Source: Vagococcus allomyrinae (lineage in GTDB: Bacteria; Bacillota; Bacilli; Lactobacillales; Vagococcaceae). From it: a DNA stretch of 64,000 nt. The position numbers and the translations under genes are program-made. The first letter of the stretch is position 1. Each line of letters starts with the position of its first letter. The notes below the pieces were generated by a model, which was given only the letters and a program-made list of their open reading frames with translations, did no database searches and was not told where the DNA came from. The stretch covers positions 161,914 to 225,913 of the forward strand of contig NZ_JAEEGA010000010.1 in the NCBI RefSeq assembly GCF_017829975.1, in the 5' to 3' direction. Of the stretch, positions 8,382 to 17,325 are shown piece after piece.

Positions 8382-9599
8382 ATGATGAAAACTATTGAAA
8401 AATTTAACATAATGGATTTTGGTGTTGAACCTAATATTGCCACAGTCCAAACTAAGTCAATTCAAGCGTGTATTGATACCTGTCGAGATGCTGGAGGTGG
8501 TGAGGTTGTGATTCCAAGGGGCTCCTATCTGGTTGGTTCTTTAAAACTTTATTCAGATATTACGTTGCGGTTAAAAACGGGAGCCATTCTTTTAGGAAGC
8601 AAGGTGATTGACGATTATGAAGATTTTAAGGTGCCTACAAGTATTCAATATCTTAAAGACGAGTATTACAAGCAGCTTTGGCATTTACCAGATTATTATT
8701 TCTACGCAATGATAACGGCTTATGAAGCGACGAATATTAAGATAATTGGTGAACCTGGTTCTATTATAAACGGGCAAGACGCGTTTGATGAAAATGGTGA
8801 GGAAAAATTCCGTGGTCCCATGGGGATTATCATGTCTAACGTTAAAGACTTGTCTTTAGAAGGCTATACCTTTGAAAATAGTGCTAATTGGAGTCATACG
8901 CTGGATGGTTGTGAGAATGTGCGAATTAAACAGGTAACGATTCAAGGCGGGCATGATGGTTTTAATTTGCATCACTCAAGGAAGATGACAGTTTCTGACT
9001 GTCGACTCGAATGTGGCGATGATTGTTTTGCCGGGTATGATGTGGAAAATCTGACAGTGAGTCATTGCTATTTAAATACTGGTTGTAATTCGCTACGATT
9101 AGGTGGTGTCGATATTACCTTTGCGGATTGTTTATTTAGTGGCCCAGGCAGATATCCCCATAGATCTAAAGACACGTATCATACTCATGCGATTTTTAAA
9201 TACTATGCCATTCGCCCAGATGAGATCCCCAATGACGCAACTAATATCGGCTTCAGAAATTGTATCATTAAGGATGCTGATAAGTTGTTTTACTATGATA
9301 ATGGGAATGAGGAAGCCAATCAGAATAATCGTCCTCTGAGAGACTTTTATTTGGAAAATGTTCATGTCACCGGGATACGGCATACGTCGTTATTTCGAGG
9401 TAATGGAGAGAAAGCGCAACTCTCGTTAAAAAACGTGGTAATTGATTTTGAATCGAAAGCTCCTTTTTTGGAAATAGATGAGAACATCACGCTTAATTTT
9501 GATAAAGTTGATTTTATCAAACCAACAGTCATCCAAATCGGTTCAGGAAAAAGGATCTTTGTTCATGGCCTAACAACATTTAAGTTCGTATTCGAATAG
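8382..9599 (+). CDS. GH28-like (polygalacturonase/pectin-type) right-handed beta-helix glycosidase, cytoplasmic
   Basis: 405 residues. It starts with the pectate-lyase-superfamily opening (FNIMDFGVEPNIATVQTKSIQACIDTCRDAGGGEVVIPRGSY in family pattern) and then repeated beta-helix coils. Candidate catalytic aspartates are Asp192 in HDGFNLH and Asp213-Asp214 in ECGDDCFAG, which match the NTDG and GDD sites of GH28 only loosely. There is no signal peptide, so it acts on imported oligosaccharides, probably releasing galacturonic acid or a related sugar from short pectin fragments. GGGAGCTGGAG precedes tandem ATGs. It has its own AraC regulator and its own transcript, ended by a terminator at 9690. 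The exact linkage is not predictable. Confidence 0.8.
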   Translation: MMKTIEKFNIMDFGVEPNIATVQTKSIQACIDTCRDAGGGEVVIPRGSYLVGSLKLYSDITLRLKTGAILLGSKVIDDYEDFKVPTSIQYLKDEYYKQLWHLPDYYFYAMITAYEATNIKIIGEPGSIINGQDAFDENGEEKFRGPMGIIMSNVKDLSLEGYTFENSANWSHTLDGCENVRIKQVTIQGGHDGFNLHHSRKMTVSDCRLECGDDCFAGYDVENLTVSHCYLNTGCNSLRLGGVDITFADCLFSGPGRYPHRSKDTYHTHAIFKYYAIRPDEIPNDATNIGFRNCIIKDADKLFYYDNGNEEANQNNRPLRDFYLENVHVTGIRHTSLFRGNGEKAQLSLKNVVIDFESKAPFLEIDENITLNFDKVDFIKPTVIQIGSGKRIFVHGLTTFKFVFE

Positions 9600-9689
9600 C
9601 GAGCAGCATGGGGACTCGCCAAAAGTCAACGGGAGAAGTGAATTAGTTGGTAGTTCTGCGATGAATGACCAGTGGAATTGGATAAAAAG

Positions 9690-9727
9690 TTGCATCGAAG
9701 GAAAATTTCTTTCGATGCAATTTTTTT
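9690..9727 (+). terminator. Terminator after the GH28-like gene
   Basis: TTGCATCGAAGGAAA pairs with TTTCTTTCGATGCAA, followed by seven T. It separates the AraC-controlled gene from the sigma-54-controlled region. Confidence 0.88.
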
Positions 9728-9753
9728 CGACAGATTTTGGAATGAAACTTGCT
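9728..9753 (+). promoter_or_regulatory. Sigma-54 promoter A (weak match) with CGACA element
   Basis: TGGAATG-AAAC-TTGCT has GG at -24 and GC at -12 twelve bases apart, the required spacing. It differs from the consensus TGGCACG at two positions. CGACA starts ten bases before the TGG. The expected start is near 9764, ahead of the GH36 gene at 9779. Confidence 0.7.
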
Positions 9754-9778
9754 TTAATCATGGTGAAGGGGGAAGAAC

Positions 9779-10075
9779 ATGAAAAAAATAAGTTCTTTTA
9801 CGTTTAATGATATGACGATCCATTATTATCAGACATCAGAAGCGGTAGAATGGCTTCTTGTGCCAACGGCATTGAAAGACGAGGTAATTTTGCCTAAAAA
9901 AGTAAAATATGATTCGCTAGTTCAAGTGAAGCTTGTTGGAGATGATTATGCTAAAGGTTTTTGTACTGGCAGTACGATGCGTAATAGTCAGACAGTTAAA
10001 AACTTGCAATTTGTGGATCAAAAGCTTGTCACAAGAGAAGGTGGAACAGAGGTTAGGACCCGATTAGATGGATGA
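9779..10075 (+). CDS. GH36 alpha-galactosidase, N-terminal fragment (frameshifted)
   Basis: 98 residues that correspond to the start of the N-terminal beta-sandwich domain of a GH36 alpha-galactosidase. It stops at TGA 10073 right after GGTEVRTRLDG, where intact relatives run on into ...DEKRNHYVHHVV. The next frame opens at ATG 10068 and continues that sequence. Removing one G in GATGGATGAA (10067-10076) would restore a single protein of about 693 residues, the usual GH36 length. Sigma-54 promoter A and GGGGGAAG precede the ATG. It may be a real frameshift mutation, a sequencing error, or a coupled two-chain protein (ATG 5 bases before TGA). Confidence 0.7.
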   Translation: MKKISSFTFNDMTIHYYQTSEAVEWLLVPTALKDEVILPKKVKYDSLVQVKLVGDDYAKGFCTGSTMRNSQTVKNLQFVDQKLVTREGGTEVRTRLDG

Positions 10076-11858
10076 AAAAAGGAATCACTATGTCCATCAC
10101 GTTGTTTGGAAATCTGGCTACCACGTCTTGGAAACCTTTGTTTCCTTTGAAAATCATTCAAATGAGGTTCAAAAATTAGAAATGTTAGCTAGTTTCTCTC
10201 TAAGCAATTTAAGTCCTTTTTATGAGAGTAATCCAATTGGAAATATGAGCTTAATCCGCTACCAGAGTAAATGGAGTTTTGAAGGTCGTAAAATGACACA
10301 GTCAATTGAAGAATTACAGTTGGAGCCTTCTTGGAAACCCTCAGGGGTTGGGTTAGAGAAGTTTGGACAAGTCGGCTCGATGCCAGTGAGAGGATGGTTT
10401 CCGTATGCAGCGATTCACGACCGACAGAAAGAGGTTACTTGGTCAGCTTGTCTTGCTCAGCCTGGGGCTTGGCAAATTGAAGCCTACCGCCTGGACGAAG
10501 ATTTGTGCCTTTCGGGTGGGTTAGCTGATCGTGATTATGGCCATTGGCTTAAAGAGGTTCGGCCTAGTGAATCATTTACGACCCCAAAAGCTTATTTAAC
10601 TGTCGTTTTAGGTGATGAAGAAGTAGCTTCTCAACGATTGACCGAGGCGTTGGAACTATCGGTTACTGAGAATGGGAACCCTAGTGAAGCGGAACTTGCT
10701 GTGCAGTTTAATGAGTTTTGTACGTCTTGGGGCAGACCAACAGAAGCGTCCGTTCTAGAGAATTTGGTTTCTTTAAAAGGCAAAAATATTGAGTATTACG
10801 TTATCGATGCGGGCTGGTATACTAATCAACATGGTTGGGAGAAAAGTCATGGTGATTGGCAAGTTAATCGAGACCAGTTTCCTAATGGTTTATCATCGGT
10901 TATTGGTGCAATTAAAGACAATAACATGATTCCGGGGATCTGGTTTGAAATTGAAACGGTTGGAACGGAATCAATTGCTAGCAGCTTTTTCGAACATCTT
11001 TTGATGAAGGATGGCTATCCCTTAACTGTCGGGAGTCGACGATTCTGGAATATGCGGGACCCTTGGGTGAAAGATTATCTGCAAGATAAAGTGATTGATT
11101 TTCTTAAAGAAAATCAAATTGGCTATTTGAAAATAGATTACAATGAAAATTTTGGTATTGGTTTTGATGGAAAGGCGTCATTTGGTGAAGAAAGTCGTTT
11201 GCAATTGGAAGTGAGTCAACAGTTTATACTAAATATCAAAAAAGAATTACCTGATTTAGTGATTGAGAATTGCTCGTCAGGTGGTCATCGCTTGGAGTAT
11301 TCGATGATGCAAATGACCGATCTTTCAAGTTTTTCAGATGCTCATGAAGCTATTTGCCTTCCAATTATTGGGGCTAATTTACATTCTCTGATGCTTCCAC
11401 GTCAAAGTTTAATCTGGGCAGTGGTTAGAAAACAGGACTCCTTGCAACGTTTATACTACTCCATGACAGGGGCTTTTCTGGGAAGGATTTGCCTTTCAGG
11501 AGATATTAACGAGTTATCTCCTAGTCAATGGCAAGTAATTGATGAATGCTTGAGTTTTTACGAGGAGTGTAAATCTTTGCTTAAACAGGGGCAAACACAG
11601 ATTTTTCGCCAAGAAATCCTTTCCTATAGAAAACCAACTGGCTGTCAGATTGTTCTTCGGTATCATAACAAAAAAGCCTTGGTGGTAATTCATAATTTCG
11701 ATCAAGACTGGATTGAGTTGCCTTTTGAAATTGCTGAAATTCGTAAAGTCTGCGGGATTAACAGGCAAGGCATTTTACTAGAAAAAAGTCTCAACAAGTG
11801 TCGAATTGGTTTTCCAAATCAACTTATGGGATGTGCGTTTTTAGTGGATTTGATATAA
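10068..11858 (+). CDS. GH36 alpha-galactosidase, C-terminal fragment with catalytic domain
   Basis: 596 residues that hold the rest of the beta-sandwich and the whole TIM-barrel. The likely nucleophile is Asp357 in LKIDYNEN and the acid/base is Asp424 in SSFSDAHEA; between them is the GH36 signature ENCSSGGHRLEY. It would remove alpha-galactose from imported oligosaccharides in the cytoplasm. The ATG at 10068 overlaps the stop of the N-terminal fragment by 8 bases, but no independent ribosome site is convincing, so translation would depend on coupling. Without the first 98 residues folding is doubtful. The substrate could be any alpha-galactoside side chain of the glycan handled by the downstream PTS. 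Confidence 0.82.
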   Translation: MDEKRNHYVHHVVWKSGYHVLETFVSFENHSNEVQKLEMLASFSLSNLSPFYESNPIGNMSLIRYQSKWSFEGRKMTQSIEELQLEPSWKPSGVGLEKFGQVGSMPVRGWFPYAAIHDRQKEVTWSACLAQPGAWQIEAYRLDEDLCLSGGLADRDYGHWLKEVRPSESFTTPKAYLTVVLGDEEVASQRLTEALELSVTENGNPSEAELAVQFNEFCTSWGRPTEASVLENLVSLKGKNIEYYVIDAGWYTNQHGWEKSHGDWQVNRDQFPNGLSSVIGAIKDNNMIPGIWFEIETVGTESIASSFFEHLLMKDGYPLTVGSRRFWNMRDPWVKDYLQDKVIDFLKENQIGYLKIDYNENFGIGFDGKASFGEESRLQLEVSQQFILNIKKELPDLVIENCSSGGHRLEYSMMQMTDLSSFSDAHEAICLPIIGANLHSLMLPRQSLIWAVVRKQDSLQRLYYSMTGAFLGRICLSGDINELSPSQWQVIDECLSFYEECKSLLKQGQTQIFRQEILSYRKPTGCQIVLRYHNKKALVVIHNFDQDWIELPFEIAEIRKVCGINRQGILLEKSLNKCRIGFPNQLMGCAFLVDLI

Positions 11859-11860
11859 AT

Positions 11861-11886
11861 CGACAGATTATGGCACGGAATTTGCT
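11861..11886 (+). promoter_or_regulatory. Sigma-54 promoter B with CGACA element, upstream of the activator gene
   Basis: TGGCACG-GAAT-TTGCT is a full match to the -24/-12 consensus with correct spacing. CGACA begins ten bases upstream. It lies 3 bases after the GH36 stop and about 190 bases before the LevR-type gene, so the activator may be autoregulated. Confidence 0.85.
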
Positions 11887-12077
11887 TGTTAGAAAGAGAA
11901 TCAGTGAAACGGAGTGCAGTGCGGCTGTTAAATGACGATATAATATCGTTATAGCCTTGTAGACATTAAGGGGTCTTCGACAGAATGTCACTTTTTGTAG
12001 AAGTGTCGGTGTATATTTATTATACTAGAAGATGTAAAGCAGTTATTTTCTTCGTAAAAGAAAAGGATGTGGATGAA

Positions 12078-14819
12078 ATGTCGAAAAAAAAAGTTTTGGC
12101 GGCATTAAAATCAAATACAGAAACGGCAGAAGTGATTGCTGCGGTAGAAGATTTGACGACCGAAGGTATTTCCGAAATGGTGGGAATTCAACGTAATACG
12201 ACGAGTCAGTACTTAAATGAATTTGTTAAAGAAGGAGTAGCGATCAAAATTAAAAGTCGGCCAGCTTTATTTTATCATGCTGACATTTTCCGAGAGCGAT
12301 TTTTTGAACCTAGACATGCTGTATATGAGAGTTTTAATCAGTTACTGGAAGAGAAGCGGAGGCATGACACGAAAAATAGTCAGGTCTTTTCGTCAGTTAT
12401 TGGTTCCCAGTCCAGTTTGCAGATGGTCATTGATCAAATTAAAACCTCTGTCTATTATCCTGGAAATGGGTTGCCTATGATGTTTCATGGAGAGACAGGG
12501 GTTGGGAAAAGTCTTTTAGCCCGAAGAGCTTATGATTTTTGCGCGGAACAAGGGCTAGTTGAACAAGGTGCTCCTTTTCTGGAATTGAACTGCGCTCAAT
12601 ATTATCACAATGAAGAGCTGCTAAGTAGTATTTTGTTTGGCTATAAAAAAGGCGCTTTTACAGGGGCTGAAGACAATCAAATAGGCTTACTAGAGGCTGC
12701 AAATCAAGGTGTTTTATTTTTAGATGAGTGCCATCGATTATCTCCGGAGAGTCAGGAGAAACTATTCACATTTATTGATAACCAAACGTTTTCGCGGATG
12801 GGAGACAATAATAAGTTACGTAAGTCAAAGGTTCGGTTAATTTTTGCGACTACTGAAGACATTCAAACGAACTTTTTGCGAACTTTTGTCCGTCGTATTC
12901 CTATTACGATTAATATTCCTTCACTACAAGAACGAACGAGCCAAGAGATCTCAGAATATATTTACACTTTTTTAATTCAGGAAAGTCAAAAATTTAATAA
13001 GGAGATTGTTGTGACATCCTGGGTAATGAATCGTTTGATGTCATTGAGTTATCGGGACAATGTTGGTGAATTAAAAAATTTGATAAAAGTTATTTGTGCG
13101 AGTGCCTATGGAAAACAAAATGGCTCTGATCAAGTGCTGATTAGTGCTGAGTCCCTTGAAGAGGGCTTAATGTCACGGTTTTTATCTTTGAAAGAGATTG
13201 ATAATTTAGAAGAGGCAGATAGTATCATTTCTCCTGCAAGTGAAATAAGTGACTATATTCGTTCTGGAACCACAGAAACGTTGATGATTAATGGCATATT
13301 TAAAGTATTTAATAAACTGTTTCAACAATATCATGAAGACGAAATTACAGACGATTATTTAGTTAAACAGTTGGCTAGGGAAGCGACAACGGTTGTTGAG
13401 ATGTTAGTGTATGAAGAATCTGGCGAGAAAAACACCTTAAAACTTTTGAGGAATACTGTAAAGGAATTGGTAAATTTTCTGGAATCCAGTTTTTTTATTA
13501 AGATGCGCGGTAATTCTATTGTCGCTTTAACCAGTTATTTGTATAAACGAAATAGTTTTGTTTTTGATATTCCTAAGTTCGAGTCAAAGCAGTTGTCAGA
13601 GATTAAAGCGTTCATCTCGCTTCATATGCTTATGGAGTCAAAGGTGTTGAACGCCTTATTAGAGTTAGTTGAGTCAAAGTTAGATGTGACATTAACTGAC
13701 TCGGAGAAAGTGTTAATCACCTTTTATTTGAAAGGACTGGATCTTGAAGTGAGAAAACCTGAAGTCCGCGGTGTTATTTTGGCACATGGGTTTTCAACTG
13801 CCAGTAGTATAGCAGATGTTGTCAATCGTTTTATGGATGAACCGCTGTTTGATGCGTTTGATATGCCCTTTAACATGTCTTTGGAGAAAGTCAAAGACTA
13901 TATGAATCATTACATCAGCAGTAACGATTGTTCAAAGGGATTGGTTGTTTTAGTTGATATGGGATCGTTAATGTTTTTAGCTGATACGTTGGAACAATTA
14001 TCAGGGCCACTGTTAATCATGAATAACGTAACGACTCAACAGGCGTTATTTGTTGGTGAATTGTTAAAGAAGAAAGCGGATTTAGAACTAATTGGAGAAA
14101 AAGTTTCTAAGAGTATGCCCTTTGACTACAAAGTTACCTATCCAATTAAAGAAAAAGAGCCAATGATCTTGACGGTCTGTCAAACAGGATTAGGTGCAGC
14201 ACAGCAGTTAAAGGTTTTTTTACAATCAAGTATTCCTGAAGAAACAGGATTTATTGTGGAAGCCATTGATTATCATTATTTAAAAAAGTATGGACAAGAT
14301 AATTCACTTTTTAACCTGTATGAAGTTCAAGGCATCGTAGGGACTGCTGATCCTGAAGTAGAGAATATTCCCTACGTGGCTTTAGAAGAGTTGGTTTCTG
14401 GTCAAGGCCAAGAGATTATTAATCAGATTTTCGGGATAATTCAGGATGAAAAAATTCGAAAAGTGATCAACGATAATCTCGTGCGAAACTTATCAATCGA
14501 GAGGTTGATCTCTGCGATTACCATTTTGGATGTTAAGAGAGTCATTTCTTACATTGATGACGCTTTAGATAGTTTTGAAAGGCGTGCGAAGATTACTTTA
14601 TCTAATAGTAAAAAGAGTATTTTATATGTTCATATTGCGAGTTTAGTCGAGCGTTTAATTCGTAATCAGGAGGTGGACCATTATACAGGTGAAACTCAGC
14701 CTAATGATTCGAGGCTAAGGCAGCTTGCTGAGGCTTTGGTAGGGGTGGAATCGGCCTATAATATTGTTATTAGTGATTACGAACTAACGTATTTGTACGA
14801 TATTATTTTTGATTGTTAG
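12078..14819 (+). CDS. LevR/ManR-type sigma-54 activator with PTS regulation domains
   Basis: 913 residues that drive sigma-54 promoters under PTS control. N-terminal winged helix (about 1-70, GISEMVGIQRNTTSQYLNEFVKEG). AAA+ domain with Walker A GETGVGKS (138-145), the sigma-54 contact loop GAFTGA (192-197) and Walker B FLDECHRL (D216-E217). EIIA-Man-like domain with His570 (LAHGFS), EIIB-like domain with Cys701 (TVCQTGLG) and a C-terminal PRD with His852. The length is normal for the family. I chose ATG 12078 (AAAAGGATG upstream) because family members begin at this HTH; the in-frame extension from 11985 has no ribosome site. It lies beside four sigma-54 promoters and an EIIA-D set, so it is almost certainly their activator, switched by phosphorylation from that PTS. 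Confidence 0.93.
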   Translation: MSKKKVLAALKSNTETAEVIAAVEDLTTEGISEMVGIQRNTTSQYLNEFVKEGVAIKIKSRPALFYHADIFRERFFEPRHAVYESFNQLLEEKRRHDTKNSQVFSSVIGSQSSLQMVIDQIKTSVYYPGNGLPMMFHGETGVGKSLLARRAYDFCAEQGLVEQGAPFLELNCAQYYHNEELLSSILFGYKKGAFTGAEDNQIGLLEAANQGVLFLDECHRLSPESQEKLFTFIDNQTFSRMGDNNKLRKSKVRLIFATTEDIQTNFLRTFVRRIPITINIPSLQERTSQEISEYIYTFLIQESQKFNKEIVVTSWVMNRLMSLSYRDNVGELKNLIKVICASAYGKQNGSDQVLISAESLEEGLMSRFLSLKEIDNLEEADSIISPASEISDYIRSGTTETLMINGIFKVFNKLFQQYHEDEITDDYLVKQLAREATTVVEMLVYEESGEKNTLKLLRNTVKELVNFLESSFFIKMRGNSIVALTSYLYKRNSFVFDIPKFESKQLSEIKAFISLHMLMESKVLNALLELVESKLDVTLTDSEKVLITFYLKGLDLEVRKPEVRGVILAHGFSTASSIADVVNRFMDEPLFDAFDMPFNMSLEKVKDYMNHYISSNDCSKGLVVLVDMGSLMFLADTLEQLSGPLLIMNNVTTQQALFVGELLKKKADLELIGEKVSKSMPFDYKVTYPIKEKEPMILTVCQTGLGAAQQLKVFLQSSIPEETGFIVEAIDYHYLKKYGQDNSLFNLYEVQGIVGTADPEVENIPYVALEELVSGQGQEIINQIFGIIQDEKIRKVINDNLVRNLSIERLISAITILDVKRVISYIDDALDSFERRAKITLSNSKKSILYVHIASLVERLIRNQEVDHYTGETQPNDSRLRQLAEALVGVESAYNIVISDYELTYLYDIIFDC

Positions 14820-14840
14820 AGTCTAATTAGGAGGCATCAG

Positions 14841-15647
14841 ATGAAGTTAGTAGCAATTGATTTAGATGGCACATTATTAAATAGTCAGCATCAATTACTT
14901 GATGTGAATACTCGAGCGTTAGAGCGGGCCAAAAATTCTGGGATAAAGATTGTGATTGCCACTGGTAGAAGTGTTATTTCAGCGGCTGAAATCTTAGATA
15001 GTATGGAGTTGGAAGGGTATATATTAGCGTTGAATGGCACGTTTATTGCCGAACGAACTAAAGGTCAATTAAAGGTTTTTCGGCAATCTCAATTAGAAAA
15101 AGAGAACGTGAAAAAAGCCTTTAAAATCGCCCAATCAGAGCAAATAACCTTTGTCGCAAGTAATGAAAGGGGAAGTGATCGTGTTGTAGTGAGTGAAGAA
15201 GGGGAGGTTGTGCAAGAATTTCTAATTCAACGGCATGATCTCAGGTGTCTGACAGCAGATGAAATGAAAAATAGACTAACAGATCCGACCATTAACTATC
15301 TGAAGCTAGCTTTTACAAATCAGAAGCGAGAGAAATTACTGAAGGTGAAACAACGGTTAGCACATGAAGGGTTACCAACCATTTTTTCTGATGCACATTA
15401 TATAGAGTATGTTCCAAAAGGCATTAATAAAGGAACAGCATTACAATTTTTATGTGATCAATTAGGAATTTCAATGGATGAGGTCCTAGCCATCGGTGAT
15501 CAGGAAAATGATCTCGAGTTGTTGACCATGAGTGGTATTGGCGTTGCCATGGGAAATGCATCGGACAAGGTGAAAGCTTGTGCTGATTATGTGACAAGTA
15601 CAAATGATGAAGCAGGGGTTTCAAGGGCTCTTGACTTGTATTTATAA
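14841..15647 (+). CDS. Cof-type HAD-IIB phosphatase
   Basis: 268 residues with the HAD motifs: DLDGTLL at residues 6-12 (nucleophile and acid/base aspartates), ATGRS (motif II), the lysine of motif III before IEYVPKGINKG and IGDQENDLELL (motif IV). The type IIB cap and the C-terminal MGNASDKVKACADYVT are typical of Cof/YidA proteins that dephosphorylate sugar phosphates. It is cotranscribed with the activator (21-base gap, TTAGGAGG). It may remove phosphate from a sugar phosphate made by the PTS, which would relieve sugar-phosphate stress; that role is inference. Confidence 0.88.
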   Translation: MKLVAIDLDGTLLNSQHQLLDVNTRALERAKNSGIKIVIATGRSVISAAEILDSMELEGYILALNGTFIAERTKGQLKVFRQSQLEKENVKKAFKIAQSEQITFVASNERGSDRVVVSEEGEVVQEFLIQRHDLRCLTADEMKNRLTDPTINYLKLAFTNQKREKLLKVKQRLAHEGLPTIFSDAHYIEYVPKGINKGTALQFLCDQLGISMDEVLAIGDQENDLELLTMSGIGVAMGNASDKVKACADYVTSTNDEAGVSRALDLYL

Positions 15648-15651
15648 TTAG

Positions 15652-15691
15652 AACTGAACTCAAACTTATCATAGTTGAGTTCAGTTTTTTT
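15652..15691 (+). terminator. Terminator after the HAD gene
   Basis: AACTGAACTCAA pairs with TTGAGTTCAGTT around a short AT-rich loop and is followed by a run of T. It ends the activator/HAD transcript. Confidence 0.9.
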
Positions 15692-15728
15692 GAAAGGTAG
15701 CGAACTGGGATTGTTAAGAAGGCCTTCT

Positions 15729-15756
15729 CCGACAGAAGGAGAGTTTCCTTCCGACA
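15729..15756. promoter_or_regulatory. Candidate upstream activator site: two CCGACA repeats
   Basis: CCGACA occurs at 15729-15734 and 15751-15756, 22 bases apart (about two helical turns) and some 170-200 bases before sigma-54 promoter C, the usual distance for an enhancer. The first copy sits in a small dyad (CTCC-gacagaa-GGAG). This falls in a 336-base stretch without a gene (15648-15983) that otherwise holds the terminator and promoter C. Confidence 0.4.
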
Positions 15757-15915
15757 CAATGATACTGAAGAAAAATCAGTCTATCATTGGTTAAAGGAGG
15801 ATGGTAATCGATTGATGAGGTATTCGCAATAAATCAAAGAAAGCTTGAAAGTAAAGGGAAAAACCTTTAACTAATTATTAATGACCGTCCTTAAAAGTGA
15901 TGACAAGTGCAGGTC

Positions 15916-15941
15916 CGACAAAAGTTGGCACAGGAATTGCT
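15916..15941 (+). promoter_or_regulatory. Sigma-54 promoter C with CGACA element, for the PTS EIIB-C-D operon
   Basis: TGGCACA-GGAA-TTGCT has GG/GC 12 bases apart. CGACA starts ten bases before the TGG. The predicted start is near 15951, about 33 bases ahead of the EIIB ATG. Confidence 0.85.
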
Positions 15942-15983
15942 AATACTAAAGGGAAATAGAAAATAGTAAAAGGGGAGTGTAAA

Positions 15984-16472
15984 ATGATTTCTATGATCAG
16001 AATAGATGATCGATTGGTTCACGGGCAAGTGGCCGTGAAATGGTCAAAACAACTAAATGTCAATAGAATTGTAGTTGTAAACGATTCTATTGCAAAAAAC
16101 GAGATTCAAATTAGTGCGCTAAAAATGGCTGGACCCACTGGGGTGAAGGTTGTCGTACTAACTTTAGAAAAAGCCGTGGAAATTTTAAATGATCCGCGCT
16201 CGGATAAGTTGCGTATTTTAGTCGTCACAAATGAGCCTAAGTATGTGACAGAATTATTGCCGAGATTAAAAGAAAAGCCTGTTTTAAATATGGCTAACTA
16301 TGGGCGGATTGGCGGTTCATTGTCTGACAAAGAAAAGATTACTGAGACCGTTTATTTATCACCAGAAGATAAAGCAACCGTCCAAAAAGTGTTTGATTTA
16401 GGTTATGATTTTAATTATCAACCATTACCTGATGATTCACCACTGTCACTCAAAATGTTAATTGGAGGTTAG
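15984..16472 (+). CDS. PTS mannose/fructose/sorbose-class EIIB
   Basis: 162-residue phosphocarrier. The active-site histidine is His13 in RIDDRLVHGQV; the rest follows the sorbose-type IIB pattern (NVNRIVVVNDSIAKNE, MAGPTGVKVVVLT, MANYGRIGG). It takes phosphate from EIIA (18283) and passes it to the sugar bound by EIIC/EIID. Tandem in-frame ATGs exist at 15984 and 15996; AGGGGAG fits the first. It is the first gene of the unit behind sigma-54 promoter C, followed by EIIC after 4 bases. Confidence 0.93.
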   Translation: MISMIRIDDRLVHGQVAVKWSKQLNVNRIVVVNDSIAKNEIQISALKMAGPTGVKVVVLTLEKAVEILNDPRSDKLRILVVTNEPKYVTELLPRLKEKPVLNMANYGRIGGSLSDKEKITETVYLSPEDKATVQKVFDLGYDFNYQPLPDDSPLSLKMLIGG

Positions 16473-16476
16473 GAAT

Positions 16477-17325
16477 ATGTTAGTAAATGCATTGATTGTT
16501 GGCTTGGTTGTCGCCTTTGCCAAATTTATTGATTGGTGGGGATCAACACAGCTAGCCCGCCCGATTTTTATTGTCGCCTTATTGGGGATTTTATTGGGGC
16601 ATCCGACTGAAGGCATTATTATGGGAGCCCAACTAGAGCTGATATTTTTAGGAAATGTTAGTTTAGGTGGTGTGATGCCGTCTGATATTACCTTAGGATC
16701 AATTTTTGGAGCGGCCTTTGCAATGATTGTTGGCTCTGATTTAAATGTAGCAATTGCCTTAGCAGTGCCTATTTCGATGCTTGGGACATTGTTATATTCT
16801 TCAATGAAAGTGATTGTGACGTCATTGGTTCCTCGCTTTGAAAAGCATATTCGCGATCATAATTATAAAGCGTTTAGTCGTTTATGGCACCTGCAATTTT
16901 GGGGATTTGAACTTTGCTACTTTTTCTTAGGATTTATCGTGATTTTAGTTGGTGCGGATGCGATTAAAGCTTTTGTCGAATGGCTACCAGCATGGGCTCA
17001 AACATCGATGACAGTCGCTTCAACGATGTTGCCTGCTATCGGTTTAGCATTGCTACTGAAAATGTTATGGCAAAAATCATTGGCACCTTATTATTTTTTA
17101 GGGTTTGCTTTGGGAGCCTTTTTCTTTTATCAAAAAGCAGTTGAAGTTAAGGATGGCGTAGTCACGGGAGCTCCAAGTAATATTCTCTCACTTGTTCAAA
17201 TAGCGTTTATTGGTTTTATTGTTGCCGCATTAGTTGTCATGTCTGAATTAAAGTCTAACAAGACTGTTGTTCATACTACTAATGTTGATACTAAAGATGA
17301 AAGTGAGGCATTTTTCGATGACTAA
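16477..17325 (+). CDS. PTS mannose/sorbose-class EIIC
   Basis: Membrane permease subunit, 282 residues, with several hydrophobic helices and the family motifs GHPTEGIIMGAQLELIFLG and GGVMPSDITLGSIFG. With EIID it forms the sugar channel. The start is ATG 16477 (GGAGGTTAGGA upstream). The stop overlaps the EIID start by 8 bases, so translation is coupled. The tail after the last helix is charged (KSNKTVVHTTNVDTKDESE). Confidence 0.92.
   Translation: MLVNALIVGLVVAFAKFIDWWGSTQLARPIFIVALLGILLGHPTEGIIMGAQLELIFLGNVSLGGVMPSDITLGSIFGAAFAMIVGSDLNVAIALAVPISMLGTLLYSSMKVIVTSLVPRFEKHIRDHNYKAFSRLWHLQFWGFELCYFFLGFIVILVGADAIKAFVEWLPAWAQTSMTVASTMLPAIGLALLLKMLWQKSLAPYYFLGFALGAFFFYQKAVEVKDGVVTGAPSNILSLVQIAFIGFIVAALVVMSELKSNKTVVHTTNVDTKDESEAFFDD

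Noticed and set aside
11985..12077. Extension of the sigma-54 activator by 31 residues from ATG 11985
   Set aside because: No ribosome site, and family members begin at the HTH that follows ATG 12078.
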